64,000 nucleotides of DNA from Chloroflexota bacterium (GCA_023423795.1 JAFAEX010000158.1:9082-73081); one strand, 5' to 3'; positions 16,509 to 26,193 are shown, numbered from the stretch's first letter. The notes: generated from the letters alone by a model not told the origin. Program-made: numbers and translations.

Positions 16509-17609
16509 ATGAGCGTTGCGACCGGATCGATCCTTTCCACCCTTGCCGACGTCGAACGTCGCTTCGAGGACCTCGAACGGCAGATGGCCGATCCCGACGT
16601 GGCGACGAATCCGTCACGCCTGCAGGAAATCGGCCGCGAACGGGCCGACATCGAGGAAGTCGTCGCCGCGTACCGCGAACTGCGGTCGGTGGAGGAGGGC
16701 ATCTCCGAAACCGAGCTGCTGGCGTCCGACCCGGAGATGGCCGAACTCGCCGAGGACGAGCTGCGCTCCTTGCGCGACCGTCGCGAGGCGCTGACCGCCC
16801 AGGTGAAGAGCCTACTCGTGCCGAAGGACCCGAACGACGAGAAGAACGTCATCGTCGAGATCCGGGCCGGCACCGGCGGCGACGAGGCGGCGCTGTTCGC
16901 GGCCGACCTTTACCGGATGTACAGCCGCTACGCCGAACGCAATCGCTGGAAGTCCGAGATCATCTCGATGACCGAGACCGACGGCGGCGGGTTCCGCGAG
17001 GTCATCTTCGAGGTCCGCGGCAAGGGCGCGTACAGCCACCTTCGCTACGAATCCGGCGTCCACCGGGTGCAGCGGGTGCCCGCCACCGAGCGGCAGGGGC
17101 GCATCCATACCAGCACCGCCAGCGTCGCCGTCCTGCCGGAAGCCGAAGAGGTCGATATCCAGATCGCCGACAACGAGCTCAAGATCGACGTCTACCGCTC
17201 CAGCGGCAACGGCGGTCAGAGCGTCAACACGACCGACTCGGCGGTGCGGATCACCCACCTGCCGACCGGGCTGGTCGTCACCTGCCAGGACGAAAAGAGC
17301 CAGCTCAAGAACAGGACCAAGGCGCTGACCGTCCTGCGCTCCCGCCTGTACGATATCGAGCAGGACAGGCTGGCGCAGGAGCGGGGCGATGCCCGCCGCT
17401 CGCAGATCGGTTCCGGCGAGCGGTCGGAGAAGATCCGGACCTACAACTTCCCGCAGGACCGCATCACCGACCACCGGATCAACGTCAACCTCTCCAACAT
17501 CCCCGGCGTGCTGGACGGCCACCTCGACCCGTTCGTGACCGAACTCCGCGCCGCCGACGAGGCCGAGCGCCTGCGCGAAGCGGGGCTGGAAGAGGCGACT
17601 GCGGCGTAG
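16509..17609 (+). CDS. prfA: peptide chain release factor 1
   Basis: A 366-residue RF1, which reads UAA/UAG stop codons and releases the peptide. The [18 protein letters not shown] block, the codon-recognition tripeptide in [16 protein letters not shown] (PAT, as in RF1 rather than SPF of RF2) and the catalytic GGQ in [17 protein letters not shown] are all present, followed by [14 protein letters not shown]. The ATG at 16509 is preceded by AAGGA 11 nt upstream; an ATG at 16497 overlaps that site. The usual downstream hemK/prmC partner is absent here. Confidence 0.97.
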   Translation: MSVATGSILSTLADVERRFEDLERQMADPDVATNPSRLQEIGRERADIEEVVAAYRELRSVEEGISETELLASDPEMAELAEDELRSLRDRREALTAQVKSLLVPKDPNDEKNVIVEIRAGTGGDEAALFAADLYRMYSRYAERNRWKSEIISMTETDGGGFREVIFEVRGKGAYSHLRYESGVHRVQRVPATERQGRIHTSTASVAVLPEAEEVDIQIADNELKIDVYRSSGNGGQSVNTTDSAVRITHLPTGLVVTCQDEKSQLKNRTKALTVLRSRLYDIEQDRLAQERGDARRSQIGSGERSEKIRTYNFPQDRITDHRINVNLSNIPGVLDGHLDPFVTELRAADEAERLREAGLEEATAA

Positions 17610-17640
17610 CACGGGCATCGCACGCCCCAGCGCATCCACA

Positions 17641-17715
17641 GTCATCCCGAGCCTGTCGAGGGATCTCGTAATCGAGTCGAGACGCGACGCGATCCCTCGA
17701 CAGGCTCGGGATGAC
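17641..17715. repeat. dispersed palindromic element, 25-bp perfect arms
   Basis: Arms 17641-17665 and 17691-17715 are perfect inverted copies around a 25-nt centre. The arm begins GTCATCCCGAGCCTGTCG and is the same family as at 14338 and 42861. It lies between prfA and the Rieske gene, 31 nt past the prfA stop. Confidence 0.9.
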
Positions 17716-17829
17716 GGAGTGGTGCTGGGCGATCGGGCCTCGGCGTCTACCCCTAATCGCCTGTGCTATCGTGCCGCGCACCTGACACCGACGGCAGCGT
17801 TGCCCGGTTTGCGCGGAGGGTTCGTCCAC

Positions 17830-19089
17830 ATGGTCGATTCGCCGGTTTCGCCGCGCCCGCGGCGGGTCTCGGAGTCCCCGGTTACCGCCTCGGAGGTGGC
17901 CGCGACGCGCCGGCCGACGACCGAGGCGAACGTGCTGCCGCCGCGGGTGTTCCACGACCCCGCCGTCTTCGCTTACGAGATGGACAACTGGTACGCCGGC
18001 GGCTGGGTGAGCGTCGGCCGCGAGGAAGACGCGCTGGCTCCCGGCCAGTACTTCCTCGCCGTCGTCGCCGGCGAGAACATGATCGTGGTGCGCGGCAACG
18101 ACGGCGTCTTGCGCGCGTTCTACAACGTCTGCCGCCACCGCGGGGCCGCGCTGGTCGAGGAAGATTGCGGAACGACGCCGCGCTTCCAGTGCCCGTACCA
18201 CGCCTGGATTTACGACCTCGAAGGGCGGCTGCGAACGCCGCGCCACACCGAATTGCTGCGCGATTTCGACCCCGCCGAATGGGGCCTCGTGCCGGCGCGG
18301 TGCGATACCTGGCAGGGGATCGTCTACCTCGACCTCTCCGGCAACGCGCCGCCACTGCACGAGTGGCTGGGCGACGTGGTGCCGCAGTTCGCCCGGTTCG
18401 ACCTCGGCGCGCTGCGTCGGGCGCGGCGCATCGACTACGACGTGAAGGCCAACTGGAAGGCGCTGATCGAGAACTACGAGGAGTGCTACCACTGCCCGGG
18501 CGTCCACCCGCAACTCAACAAGATCACGCCCTACAACATGGGCCAGTACCTGCCGTGGACGGGGCCGTTCATCGGGTCCTACATGGACGTGCTGCCCGAG
18601 TACGAGACGCTGTCGCTGACCGGCGAATCAGCCGGGCGGCCCGCCATCGCGGGCATGACCGCCGAGGACGAGCACCGCGTCTACTACTTCGCCGTGTGGC
18701 CGAACCAGTTGCTCAGCCTGCACCCGGACTACCTGATGCTGCACTGGCTCGTGCCGATGGAGCCCGGCCGCACGCTCGTCCGCTGCGAGTGGTACTTCGA
18801 TCCGGCCGAAATGGCCAAGCCCGGGTTCGACCCCAGCGACGCCATCGACTTCTGGGACCTCACCAACCGGCAGGATTGGCACGTTTGCGAATTGCAGCAG
18901 CGGGGTACGAGGTCGCGGGCTTACACACCGGGCCGCTATTCCGCGATCGAGAGCAGCGTGCACGGCTTTGACCTGATGGTGGCCGACCGCTACGCGAACG
19001 ACGGCATCGTCACCCCGCAGGCCCGCGTCGCGAAGCAGGACAGCACGGCAGCGGTCAAGGAACGCGCCCGCTCCCGCGCCGCCGTTTAG
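17830..19089 (+). CDS. Rieske non-heme iron oxygenase, alpha-subunit type
   Basis: A 419-residue ring-hydroxylating-type oxygenase. The Rieske [2Fe-2S] ligands are CRH (Cys ~101) and CPYH (Cys ~121). The mononuclear iron site is in ENYEECYHCPGVHP (His ~220 and ~225), with the third ligand probably in the later PSDAIDFWD. The overall pattern, with NWKALIENYEECYHC and a C-terminal SSVHGFDLMV, resembles glycine-betaine/carnitine/choline monooxygenase oxygenases more than aromatic dioxygenases. No reductase or ferredoxin gene is adjacent, so the electron donor is elsewhere. The ATG at 17830 has GGAGGG 9 nt upstream. Confidence 0.9.
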   Translation: MVDSPVSPRPRRVSESPVTASEVAATRRPTTEANVLPPRVFHDPAVFAYEMDNWYAGGWVSVGREEDALAPGQYFLAVVAGENMIVVRGNDGVLRAFYNVCRHRGAALVEEDCGTTPRFQCPYHAWIYDLEGRLRTPRHTELLRDFDPAEWGLVPARCDTWQGIVYLDLSGNAPPLHEWLGDVVPQFARFDLGALRRARRIDYDVKANWKALIENYEECYHCPGVHPQLNKITPYNMGQYLPWTGPFIGSYMDVLPEYETLSLTGESAGRPAIAGMTAEDEHRVYYFAVWPNQLLSLHPDYLMLHWLVPMEPGRTLVRCEWYFDPAEMAKPGFDPSDAIDFWDLTNRQDWHVCELQQRGTRSRAYTPGRYSAIESSVHGFDLMVADRYANDGIVTPQARVAKQDSTAAVKERARSRAAV

Positions 19090-19271
19090 CGGCTTTCGGC
19101 AACTATGCGTATGCGCGTGGCCAGCGCCGCGTCGCTGGCCGTTGCCGAGGGCCGGGTGCTCCCCCGCGCGGCGGGCGATACGCTGCACGCTGGCGGACCA
19201 GCAACCGTCGCCAGCCGGCACAATCGGAATTCCGCGGGAGCACACGCGAACGAGCAGGAGGTGCGCAGGGG

Positions 19272-19730
19272 ATGGAATCCCACGCCCGGTCGCGGGAGCA
19301 GCGTCAACGGGACACCCTTGATCGCCTGGGCAAAGATGTCGATGCCTGGGTCGCCACGGCCGGGACCGATGGCGACCCGTACCTCGTGCCGCTCTCGTTC
19401 CTGTGGGACGGCGCAACGCTGCTCTTCGCCACACCCAGTGCGAGCAGTACCGGACGCAACCTCGCCGCTTCCGGCAAGGCCCGCGTCGCGCTCGGTGGCA
19501 CCCGCGACGTCGTCCTCATCGAAGGCGAACTGACCGAAACGGTTCCGGCGGGCGAAATCCCGGCCGACCTCGGCGACCGGTTCGCCGACCGTACCGGCTT
19601 CGATCCCCGGCAATCGTCGAGCGCGTTCGCCTACTTCTGCATCCGGCCGGTCCGCATCCAGGCGTGGCGGGAAGAAAACGAACTGACCGGGCGCGACCTG
19701 ATGCGCGGCGGCGAGTGGATCGCTTCCTGA
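19272..19730 (+). CDS. pyridoxamine 5'-phosphate-oxidase-fold protein (FMN or F420 binding)
   Basis: A 152-residue split-barrel protein. The patterns DAWVATAGTDGDPYLVPLSF, LLFATPSASSTGRNLAASG, ARVALGGTRDVVLIEGE and a C-terminal RPVRIQAWREENE follow the PPOX-class flavin or F420-binding family. Such proteins reduce or bind a variety of substrates, so the reaction is unknown. The ATG at 19272 follows AGGAGGTGCGCAGGGG. It stands alone, convergent with the glycosyltransferase gene. The gap 19090-19271 shows nothing clear. Confidence 0.82.
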   Translation: MESHARSREQRQRDTLDRLGKDVDAWVATAGTDGDPYLVPLSFLWDGATLLFATPSASSTGRNLAASGKARVALGGTRDVVLIEGELTETVPAGEIPADLGDRFADRTGFDPRQSSSAFAYFCIRPVRIQAWREENELTGRDLMRGGEWIAS

Positions 19731-19788
19731 AGAAAGTTCCGCCCGCTTCGTCCCGGTTCATCGCGGCGCGCGTTCGTCGCTGCCGCTG

Positions 19789-21123
19789 TCAGTCCCCGGC
19801 CCGGAAGATCGCCGTCTCCTCGCAGAGGTTGCTGCGGTGGCCAGCGGCTAGCCGTTTGTAGACCGTCAATACCGACGCCGCGACCGATGGCCACGCGAAC
19901 CGCTCCACCGACGGCCGCGCGTTCGCGGCGAGTTCGGCGCGGAACGCGTCGTCGCGGAGGACCGCGGCGAGCCCGTCTGCGAGCGCCGGCGCCGACCCCA
20001 TCCGCACGAGCAGGCCGGAAACGCCCTCATCGACCGTGAACTTCAAGCCGCCGGCGCGGGAGGCCACCACCGGCGTGCCGCTCGCTAGTGACTCGACCGC
20101 GACCAGGCCGAAACTCTCGTAGCGCGACGGCACCGCGACGACGTCCGCCGCGCTGTAGGCCAGCGGTAGTTCGTCCTGCGGCAGCGATCCCAGAAACCGG
20201 AACTGGTCGGACAACCCGAGGTCCGCCACGCGGGAGACCACGCCCTGAAGCGGGCCGGTTGGTAGGCCGTCGGCATCCAGGTCGCCGCCGATGAACAGCA
20301 CGCGCGGGGTCGGCGTGTCCGGTTCATCGGCCAGCAGGGCCAAGGCGTCGATGAGCGTATCGATCCCCTTGATCGGGTCGATTCGGCCGCAGAACAGCAC
20401 GACCGGCTCGTTCGTCTCCAGCCCGTACCGCTCCCGGCAGGCGGCACGGTCGTGGGGCCGGAAGACGTCGAGATCGACGCCGGGCGGGATCGTGCAGACT
20501 TTCTCGTTGGCAGCGCCCATCCGCCAGACGAGGTCGGCGCGTTCGTCCGGGTTGGCGGCGATGATGCTGTCGGCCAGCGACAGCAACTGGCGCTCGACCC
20601 GGCCGCGCTGCTCGGTCTCCCGGTCGGCCGTGCCGGCGACGGCGTTCTTCATGTGCGCGGTGGTGTGGAACATCTGGACGAACGGGGTGTCCCAGTAGCG
20701 ACGGACGAGGTGCGCGGCCCAGCCCGAAAGCCAGTAGTGGGCGTGGACGGCGTCGTAGCGGACGCCTTCGCGCAGGGAATAGAGGGCCATGTTCGCCGCG
20801 AATTCGGGGAGGAACCGGAAAAGGTCGTTTTTGTCCAGCGGCGCCGGCGGGCCGGCGGTGATGGCGACGACGTTGACGCCTTCGCAGGGAGAAACGACCT
20901 CCGGGGTGTCCGGCGACGTGCGCCGGGTGAAGACGTCCACCGGGACGCCGAGCCTGGCCACGTTGCAGGCGAGTTCGCGGATGTAGACGTTCATTCCGCC
21001 CGCGTCCTTGCCGCCAAGCGTGGCCAGCGGCGAGGTGTGGACGGAAATCTGGGCAGCGCGCCGCAGGGGAAGGTCGGTCTCGTACCCGAAGACGGCCGGC
21101 CCCCCGTACGGGGAAGTGGTCAC
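19789..21123 (-). CDS. GT4-family glycosyltransferase, MshA/sucrose-synthase-like
   Basis: A 444-residue retaining glycosyltransferase of the GT-B fold. The N-terminal domain carries SVHTSPLATLGGKDAGGMNVYIREL, the nucleotide-independent acceptor side typical of the MshA/SPS group. The C-terminal domain has VVLFCGRIDPIKGIDTLIDA and the E-x7-E donor motif in ESFGLVAVE. The enzyme would transfer a sugar from a nucleotide sugar, perhaps to inositol phosphate or a lipid, but the acceptor is not shown. The GTG at 21123 follows AAAGGCGAACCTTCG. A small palindrome (TTACGC-AAA-GCGTAA, 21255-21269) lies upstream. Confidence 0.88.
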   Translation of the reverse strand: MTTSPYGGPAVFGYETDLPLRRAAQISVHTSPLATLGGKDAGGMNVYIRELACNVARLGVPVDVFTRRTSPDTPEVVSPCEGVNVVAITAGPPAPLDKNDLFRFLPEFAANMALYSLREGVRYDAVHAHYWLSGWAAHLVRRYWDTPFVQMFHTTAHMKNAVAGTADRETEQRGRVERQLLSLADSIIAANPDERADLVWRMGAANEKVCTIPPGVDLDVFRPHDRAACRERYGLETNEPVVLFCGRIDPIKGIDTLIDALALLADEPDTPTPRVLFIGGDLDADGLPTGPLQGVVSRVADLGLSDQFRFLGSLPQDELPLAYSAADVVAVPSRYESFGLVAVESLASGTPVVASRAGGLKFTVDEGVSGLLVRMGSAPALADGLAAVLRDDAFRAELAANARPSVERFAWPSVAASVLTVYKRLAAGHRSNLCEETAIFRAGD

Positions 21124-21300
21124 CGAAGGTTCGCCTTTCGCATGGGCGGGCGGGGCGGCGACGGCGCGCAGGGCGCGTCGGGGCCGGCCGCGCGCCGGCA
21201 CCCCGGCGCGCGGGGACTCTACCACGTCCGCTTTCCGTTCGGTAGCAACTTCGTTTACGCAAAGCGTAAGGACCGGGCCGGTCCTCGCCCCTTCGGCGGT

Positions 21301-21891
21301 TTACGACCGGTCGGGTAGCAGCAGCCCGTAGTCCCCGCTCTTGCGGCGGTACAGCACCGAAAGGGTGTCCTCGTCGGCGTTCTGGAAGAGGTAGAAGTCG
21401 TGACCGAGCAGTTCGAGTTGCTCGATCGCCTCGTCCACGTGCATCGGCTTGAGATGGAACCGCTTGGTGCGCACGACCTCGGCGACGGCCTCGGCGGCCT
21501 CGTCCTCCGTTGCCACGTCGGCGGTGATCTCCTCTTCGGGGATCGCCGCCAGCACGTCCGCGGTGCGGATCGTCGCCACCGCGTCCCCACGGCGGCGGGC
21601 CCGCTTCGAATGGACCTTGCGGACTTGCTGTTCGAGTTTGTCCACGGCGCGATCGATCGCCTGCTTGGCGTCCGGGTCCTGTTCCTCGGCCCGCAGCACG
21701 GTGCGCCCGCTCTGGATCGTGAGCTGAGCGGTCACGAGGTCCGGCCCGACACGAGTGTGGACGTGGCGCAGTTCCAGCTTCGCGTCGTCTACGGACCGCA
21801 CCAGGCGATCCAGCCGGGCGGTCCGCTTGTCGGCGAACTCGCGCAGCTCGTCGGACACCGCGATCCCGTTTCCCCGGATGTTCAGGTCCAT
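21301..21891 (-). CDS. hpf: ribosome hibernation-promoting factor, long form
   Basis: A 196-residue long-form HPF. The N-terminal domain (MDLNIRGNGIAVSDELREFA to about residue 105) is the 30S-binding part with the basic VRKVHSKRARRR end, and the C-terminal ~55 residues (RTKRFHLKPMHVDEAIEQLE and LGHDFYLFQNADEDTLSVLY) are the dimerisation domain that builds 100S ribosomes. The ATG at 21891 follows AGGAGCTGTC. Expression is usually raised in stationary phase; no promoter was assigned. Confidence 0.96.
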   Translation of the reverse strand: MDLNIRGNGIAVSDELREFADKRTARLDRLVRSVDDAKLELRHVHTRVGPDLVTAQLTIQSGRTVLRAEEQDPDAKQAIDRAVDKLEQQVRKVHSKRARRRGDAVATIRTADVLAAIPEEEITADVATEDEAAEAVAEVVRTKRFHLKPMHVDEAIEQLELLGHDFYLFQNADEDTLSVLYRRKSGDYGLLLPDRS

Positions 21892-22007
21892 GACAGCTCC
21901 TGCCGTCGGAGTGCGACCGATCGTCAAGGGTGCGCGGTCGCCAGACGCCATGTTCGGTGGCGCCCTCGGTGCAGGACAGTAGGGGCGGGGAGGGCGCAAT
22001 TCCTCGG

Positions 22008-22080
22008 TGCCCGCGGAGGGACTCGAACCCCCGGCGCCCGCCTTAGGACGGCGGCGCTCTATCCGCTGAGCTACGCGGGC
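22008..22080 (-). tRNA. tRNA-Arg (anticodon CCT)
   Basis: A complete cloverleaf: 7-bp acceptor arm (GCCCGCG with CGCGGGC), D arm GCTCAGCGGATAGAGC, anticodon stem CCGCC/GGCGG with loop GTCCTAA giving CCU, and T arm GGGGGTTCGAGTCCCTC region. It reads the AGG codon. The 3' CCA is not encoded. Divergent from the neighbouring tRNA-Pro. Confidence 0.95.
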
Positions 22081-22181
22081 AGGACGGCCAGCGGCTCGTC
22101 TCTGTGCGATGCTACCACACCGCGAGGGGCCGAATCCGCCGTTTGCCGAGCGCCAAACCCTGTGGTAAACTCCGCGGCGTT

Positions 22182-22256
22182 CGGGGAGTAGCGCAGCCCG
22201 GTTAGCGCGCAGCGTTCGGGACGCTGAGGCCGGAGGTTCGAATCCTCTCTCCCCGA
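22182..22256 (+). tRNA. tRNA-Pro (anticodon CGG)
   Basis: Acceptor CGGGGAG with CTCCCCG, anticodon stem CAGCG/CGCTG with loop TTCGGGA giving CGG, and T arm GGAGGTTCGAATCCTCT. It reads CCG. The 3' CCA is not encoded. A strong intrinsic terminator follows 6 nt later. Confidence 0.95.
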
Positions 22257-22261
22257 CCTTT

Positions 22262-22291
22262 ACGGGAGCGGCACTGCCGCTCCCGTTTTTT
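22262..22291 (+). terminator. terminator of tRNA-Pro
   Basis: A perfect 11-bp stem (22262-22272 with 22276-22286), ACT loop and six T residues. It lies between tRNA-Pro and the selA GTG at 22312, so selA needs read-through or its own promoter. Confidence 0.9.
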
Positions 22292-22311
22292 CGTTCCCGG
22301 AGGCGATTGGC

Positions 22312-23742
22312 GTGGGACGAGCTTCGACGCGGGTTCCGGCTCCCGGCGTCACTCCGGAGGGAACCTCGGCGTTCGCCGCACTGCCGTCGGTCGCGCGCAT
22401 CGTTGCGCTGGCGCGTGAAGCCGGCAGCCGCCTGGTCGAACCGGCGATCGTGCGGGTCGCGCAGGATGCGCTGGACCGGGAACGCGCCGGCATCTCCGCG
22501 GGTGCGACCCCGACGCGAACAGACATCGAATCCCGGATCGTCGAGCGCGTGCTGGCCCTCGACCGCCCGCGCCTCGGGCCGGTGCTGAACGCCACCGGGG
22601 TCATCGTCCACACCAACCTGGGGCGCGCTCCGGTCAGCGTCGAAACCGCGCAGGCGATGGCGGATGCGGCGGCCAACGCCGTCTCCCTTGAACTCGACCC
22701 CGCCAGCAACGAGCGGGGCGGGCGGATGCGGGAGATATCGGCGCTCGTGACCGCGCTGACCGGGGCCGAGGCGGCGCTCGCGGTCAACAACTGCGCGGCG
22801 GCGCTGGTCCTCACGCTGGCGGCGCTCGCGTCCGGTCGCGAGGTCGTCGTCAGCCGCGGCGAAGCGGTCGAGATCGGCGGCGGATTCCGCATCCCGGACG
22901 TGATGCGGCAAAGCGGAGCGACCCTCGTGGAGGTTGGCACGACCAACCGGACGTATGCGTCGGACTACGCCGCCGCCACGGGCGAATACACGGCGATGTT
23001 CCTGAAGGTGCACGCCAGCAATTTTCGGATCGTCGGCTTCACGCATGCGCCGACGCTCGCCGAACTGGCGCCGCTCGCCGCGTCCCACGGCATCGCGCTC
23101 GTCGAGGATCTCGGGAGCGGCGCGATGCTCGATACTCGCCAGTTTGGACTCGCGCCGGAACCGACGCTGCAGGACGCCATCGCCGGTGGGGCCGACGTCG
23201 CACTCGTGAGCGGCGACAAGTTGCTGGGAGGTCCGCAGGTCGGGATCGTCGCCGGCCGGCGCGAGATCGTGTCCCGCATCGGCGCCCATCCGCTGGCGCG
23301 CGCGGTGCGTGCCGACAAGACGGCGCTCGCCGGGCTTGCCGCAACGCTGCGTCACTACGCGCGGGGCGAAGCACTGGAGACGATTCCCGTCTGGCGCGCG
23401 ATCTCTGCCGATCCTGGCGCGATCCGATCCCGGGCCGACAGGTTGGCGGCTGCGCTTTCGGCAGCCAGGTTGCCGGCGACCGTTGCCGATTCGGCCGCGA
23501 CGGTTGGCGGCGGATCACTCCCCGGTGAGACCTTGCCGAGTTGGGCGGTCGCCATCCCGGCGGCGAGTATTCCCGCGGCCGACCTCGACGCCTTCGCCCG
23601 TCGATTGCGGACCGGCTCGCCCGGTGTCTTCGGCCGCATCGACGACGGCCGCCTGCTCTTCGATCTGCGAACGGTCATGCCGGAAGATGACGCCGGGCTT
23701 GAATCGGCGATCCTCGCCGCAATGTCCCCGACTCATGTCTGA
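22312..23742 (+). CDS. selA: L-seryl-tRNA(Sec) selenium transferase
   Basis: A 476-residue PLP enzyme that converts Ser-tRNA(Sec) to Sec-tRNA(Sec) with selenophosphate. Conserved blocks include LNATGVIVHTNLGRAPV, EAALAVNNCAAALVL, FLKVHASNFRIVGFT, VEDLGSGAMLD and the PLP lysine in SGDKLLGGPQVGI (Lys 303). The GTG at 22312 follows GGAGGCGATTGGC. No selB, selD or tRNA-Sec lies in the window, and no selenoprotein with an in-frame TGA was noticed, so the rest of the pathway must be elsewhere or the gene is orphan. Confidence 0.94.
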   Translation: MGRASTRVPAPGVTPEGTSAFAALPSVARIVALAREAGSRLVEPAIVRVAQDALDRERAGISAGATPTRTDIESRIVERVLALDRPRLGPVLNATGVIVHTNLGRAPVSVETAQAMADAAANAVSLELDPASNERGGRMREISALVTALTGAEAALAVNNCAAALVLTLAALASGREVVVSRGEAVEIGGGFRIPDVMRQSGATLVEVGTTNRTYASDYAAATGEYTAMFLKVHASNFRIVGFTHAPTLAELAPLAASHGIALVEDLGSGAMLDTRQFGLAPEPTLQDAIAGGADVALVSGDKLLGGPQVGIVAGRREIVSRIGAHPLARAVRADKTALAGLAATLRHYARGEALETIPVWRAISADPGAIRSRADRLAAALSAARLPATVADSAATVGGGSLPGETLPSWAVAIPAASIPAADLDAFARRLRTGSPGVFGRIDDGRLLFDLRTVMPEDDAGLESAILAAMSPTHV

Positions 23743-23874
23743 GGGGAACGCAGGCGGCGCGAGGTTCTTCTCGAATCGGGTGTAGGACCCCGTATCGGCG
23801 CCGCTCGAACGAATCCGAATGGGTTGTGACCCGTGATGCGAGATCCGGCTGATTGTCGCGCGAATCCGTTCGTC

Positions 23875-23961
23875 GTTCGTCGGGGAGGGCGCGGGTCCCT
23901 CCCCGACGAACGCACGCCGTCACGGGCAGGCGAAACGGCGCCGACCAGCCGGATTTCGTAT
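23875..23961. repeat. hairpin plus GCCGGATTTCGTAT dispersed element, copy A
   Basis: A perfect 15-bp stem (23875-23889 with 23897-23911, 7-nt loop) is followed by a 32-nt block (23930-23961) that recurs at 59809-59840 with three mismatches. The block's last base falls in the stop codon of the secreted-protein gene at 23961. The hairpin may also terminate selA and the convergent minus-strand genes. Confidence 0.75.
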
Positions 23962-24212
23962 TACCGCCAATTCTCGTAATCGTCGTACGAATCGTAGGTC
24001 GAGCGGTAACCGCCGCCCTCGTAAATCTCCTGACCGTCCTGATAGGTCGTCACGCTCCAGTCGCCCCAGTGCTCTTCGTGGTAGGACGTCGAAACCCGTT
24101 CGACGCCACGGTTGCCGTTGCGGGCGTCGGCTTCCGCGCCCATCACCAGCGCGCACGCGCCGGCCAACGCCAGTGCGGCAACGGCTCGGCCAAGATTCCG
24201 ATCGATCGCCAT
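23961..24212 (-). CDS. small secreted protein of unknown function
   Basis: An 83-residue protein with a clear Sec-type signal: a basic start (MAIDRNLGRAVA) and hydrophobic core ALALAGACALVM, with cleavage probably after AEADA. The mature ~50 residues are rich in Tyr, Ser, Asp and Glu (SYHEEHWGDWSVTTYQDGQ) and contain no known motif. The ATG at 24212 follows GAGGAGGTCC. It is the last gene of the dgt-dnaG strand, 64 nt after dnaG. Confidence 0.7.
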   Translation of the reverse strand: MAIDRNLGRAVAALALAGACALVMGAEADARNGNRGVERVSTSYHEEHWGDWSVTTYQDGQEIYEGGGYRSTYDSYDDYENWR

Positions 24213-24276
24213 GAATGGACCTCCTCGTCCCCTGATCTCGCGGCGGCGATCGGTCATCGTCGCCCGTGCCCACATC

Positions 24277-26193
24277 TTACCGGCCAGCGACGGCGTCGCG
24301 GCTATCCCGAAAGTACGGACTCGGCGGCGGGGCGAATCGTGCGCGGGCGCTCGCAAGGTCGGAAAGCCGCCGGGTCAGGTCGATCATCTCGTCGGCGTCG
24401 CCGGCTTCCTGCGCCGCCCGGAGTTGCGCCTGGACATCGCGCATGAGGGCTTCGTGGCGCTCGCGCCGGATGCGCTCGAGAGCGGAACGCGCATCCCGCT
24501 CGACCTGGCCGGGGTAGCGGGCCGGGGTCTGGGCGACCGATTCGAGCAGCCGTTCGGCGTGGTCGGCAACGGCGTCGTCGAGCGCCGCGATGATCTGCTC
24601 GGGTTCGAGCTGCATCGGGATGGAGGCGTCGGCCAGTACCTCCAGCAACTCCCGGTTGCGGGCGTCGAGGAGGTCGTCGGGGCGCACGTCGGCCAGCACG
24701 GCGGCGCAGATCTCGCGGTGCTTGAGCAGCAGCCCGAGCAGGTGATCCTCGCGGTCGGCGCGAGATCCGTCGATGCCGGCCGGAAGCGCTCGCGTAGCGA
24801 GCGCCGCCGGCGCGGTCGCGGACGTCCGCAGGGTGGACCGCCGCAACTCGCCGAGGATCGCCGCGTCCGCCAGCCCCAGCTTGCGCGCCAGTACCCCGAC
24901 GTAATGCGCCTGCACGATCCGGTCGCCGATGCCTTGCAGCACCGGCACGACACGCTTGACGGCCTCGGCCTTTTCCCGCGCGTCGTTCGGGCCGACACCG
25001 GCCGTCACGCCTTCGATGAAGAAATCGAGGAACGGCACGGCGCCGGCGACCACCTCCGGCCAGCGCTCCGGGGCGCGGCGGATCAGTTCGTCCGGGTCCT
25101 TGCCCTCGGGTAGCCGCACGATGGCGATCTCGGCGTTGAGTTTGCGCTCCCACTGGATGACCGCTTGCGGCGCCGGACCGCGCCCCTGCACCGGCACGGC
25201 CACCGGGACGGCTTCGTCGCCCAGCGCGCGCGGCAGCATTTCCAGCGAGCGCAGGGTTGCCATCTGCCCGGCGCTGTCGGCGTCGAGGGCCAGCACGATG
25301 TGGCGTGACAGCCGCTTGACCAGCGCGATCTGGGCCTCGGTCACGGCGGTGCCCATCGCGGCCACGACGTTTGCGTGGCCGAACTGGTGGGCGGCGATGG
25401 CGTCCATGTAGCCCTCGACGATCACCACCTGGTCGGTCTGGCGGATGGCGTCCTTCGCCACGTCGAGCCCGTAGAGCAGGCCGCTCTTGTCGAAGATCGC
25501 GGACTGCGCCGAGTTCAGGTACTTGGGCTGGGCGTCGCCGAGCGCGCGGCCGCCGAAGCCGACCGTGCGGCCCTCGCGGGTCCGGATCGGGAAGATCAGC
25601 CGGTTGCGGAAGCGGTCGTAGTAGCCGCCCGAGTCGCGCTGCTGCAGCAAGCCGGCCTCGTGGGCGAGGGCGGGATCGACGCCGCGCTCGGCGAGGTGCC
25701 GGTGCAGGTGGTCCCAGCCCTCCGGGGCGAAGCCGAGCCCGAAGCGGGCGAGCATCTCAGGCGACAATCCGCGCTGCTCGACCACCTGCCGACCCGGTTC
25801 GCCCATCCGGCTGTTGGTGAGGATGTTGGCGTAGAACGCGGCGGCGATTTCGTTGAGTTCGATGAGCCGCTGGCGGTGGGCGTCCACCTCCGGCGCGATA
25901 GTCGGGGCCGACGCCAGTTCGACGCCGGCCCGCCGCGCCAGTTCGTGCAGCGCCTCGCGGAACTCGACGTGCTCGACCTGCATGTAGAACGTGAAGGCGT
26001 CGCCGCCCTTGCCGCAGCCGAAGCAGTGGAAGTTCTGGGAATCGGGGAAGACCACGAACGACGGCGTCTTTTCCTGGTGGAACGGGCACAGCCCCTTGTA
26101 GGAGCGCCCGGCCCGCTTGAGCTGGACGTAGGTTCCCACCAGTTCGACGATGTCGGTGCGCTCGCGCACGTCCTGTACGGGATCGCGGGCCAT
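24277..26193 (-). CDS. dnaG: DNA primase
   Basis: A 638-residue DnaG, which makes RNA primers for replication. The N-terminal CHC2 zinc site is in CPFHQEKTPSF and FHCFGCGKGG. The catalytic Toprim domain has VVIVEGYMDAIAAHQ with the essential Glu and LALDADSAGQMA with the acidic pair. The C-terminal ~200 residues form the helicase-binding helical region. It starts 82 nt downstream of dgt. A frequent partner, rpoD, does not follow here. Confidence 0.96.
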   Translation of the reverse strand: MARDPVQDVRERTDIVELVGTYVQLKRAGRSYKGLCPFHQEKTPSFVVFPDSQNFHCFGCGKGGDAFTFYMQVEHVEFREALHELARRAGVELASAPTIAPEVDAHRQRLIELNEIAAAFYANILTNSRMGEPGRQVVEQRGLSPEMLARFGLGFAPEGWDHLHRHLAERGVDPALAHEAGLLQQRDSGGYYDRFRNRLIFPIRTREGRTVGFGGRALGDAQPKYLNSAQSAIFDKSGLLYGLDVAKDAIRQTDQVVIVEGYMDAIAAHQFGHANVVAAMGTAVTEAQIALVKRLSRHIVLALDADSAGQMATLRSLEMLPRALGDEAVPVAVPVQGRGPAPQAVIQWERKLNAEIAIVRLPEGKDPDELIRRAPERWPEVVAGAVPFLDFFIEGVTAGVGPNDAREKAEAVKRVVPVLQGIGDRIVQAHYVGVLARKLGLADAAILGELRRSTLRTSATAPAALATRALPAGIDGSRADREDHLLGLLLKHREICAAVLADVRPDDLLDARNRELLEVLADASIPMQLEPEQIIAALDDAVADHAERLLESVAQTPARYPGQVERDARSALERIRRERHEALMRDVQAQLRAAQEAGDADEMIDLTRRLSDLASARARFAPPPSPYFRDSRDAVAGR

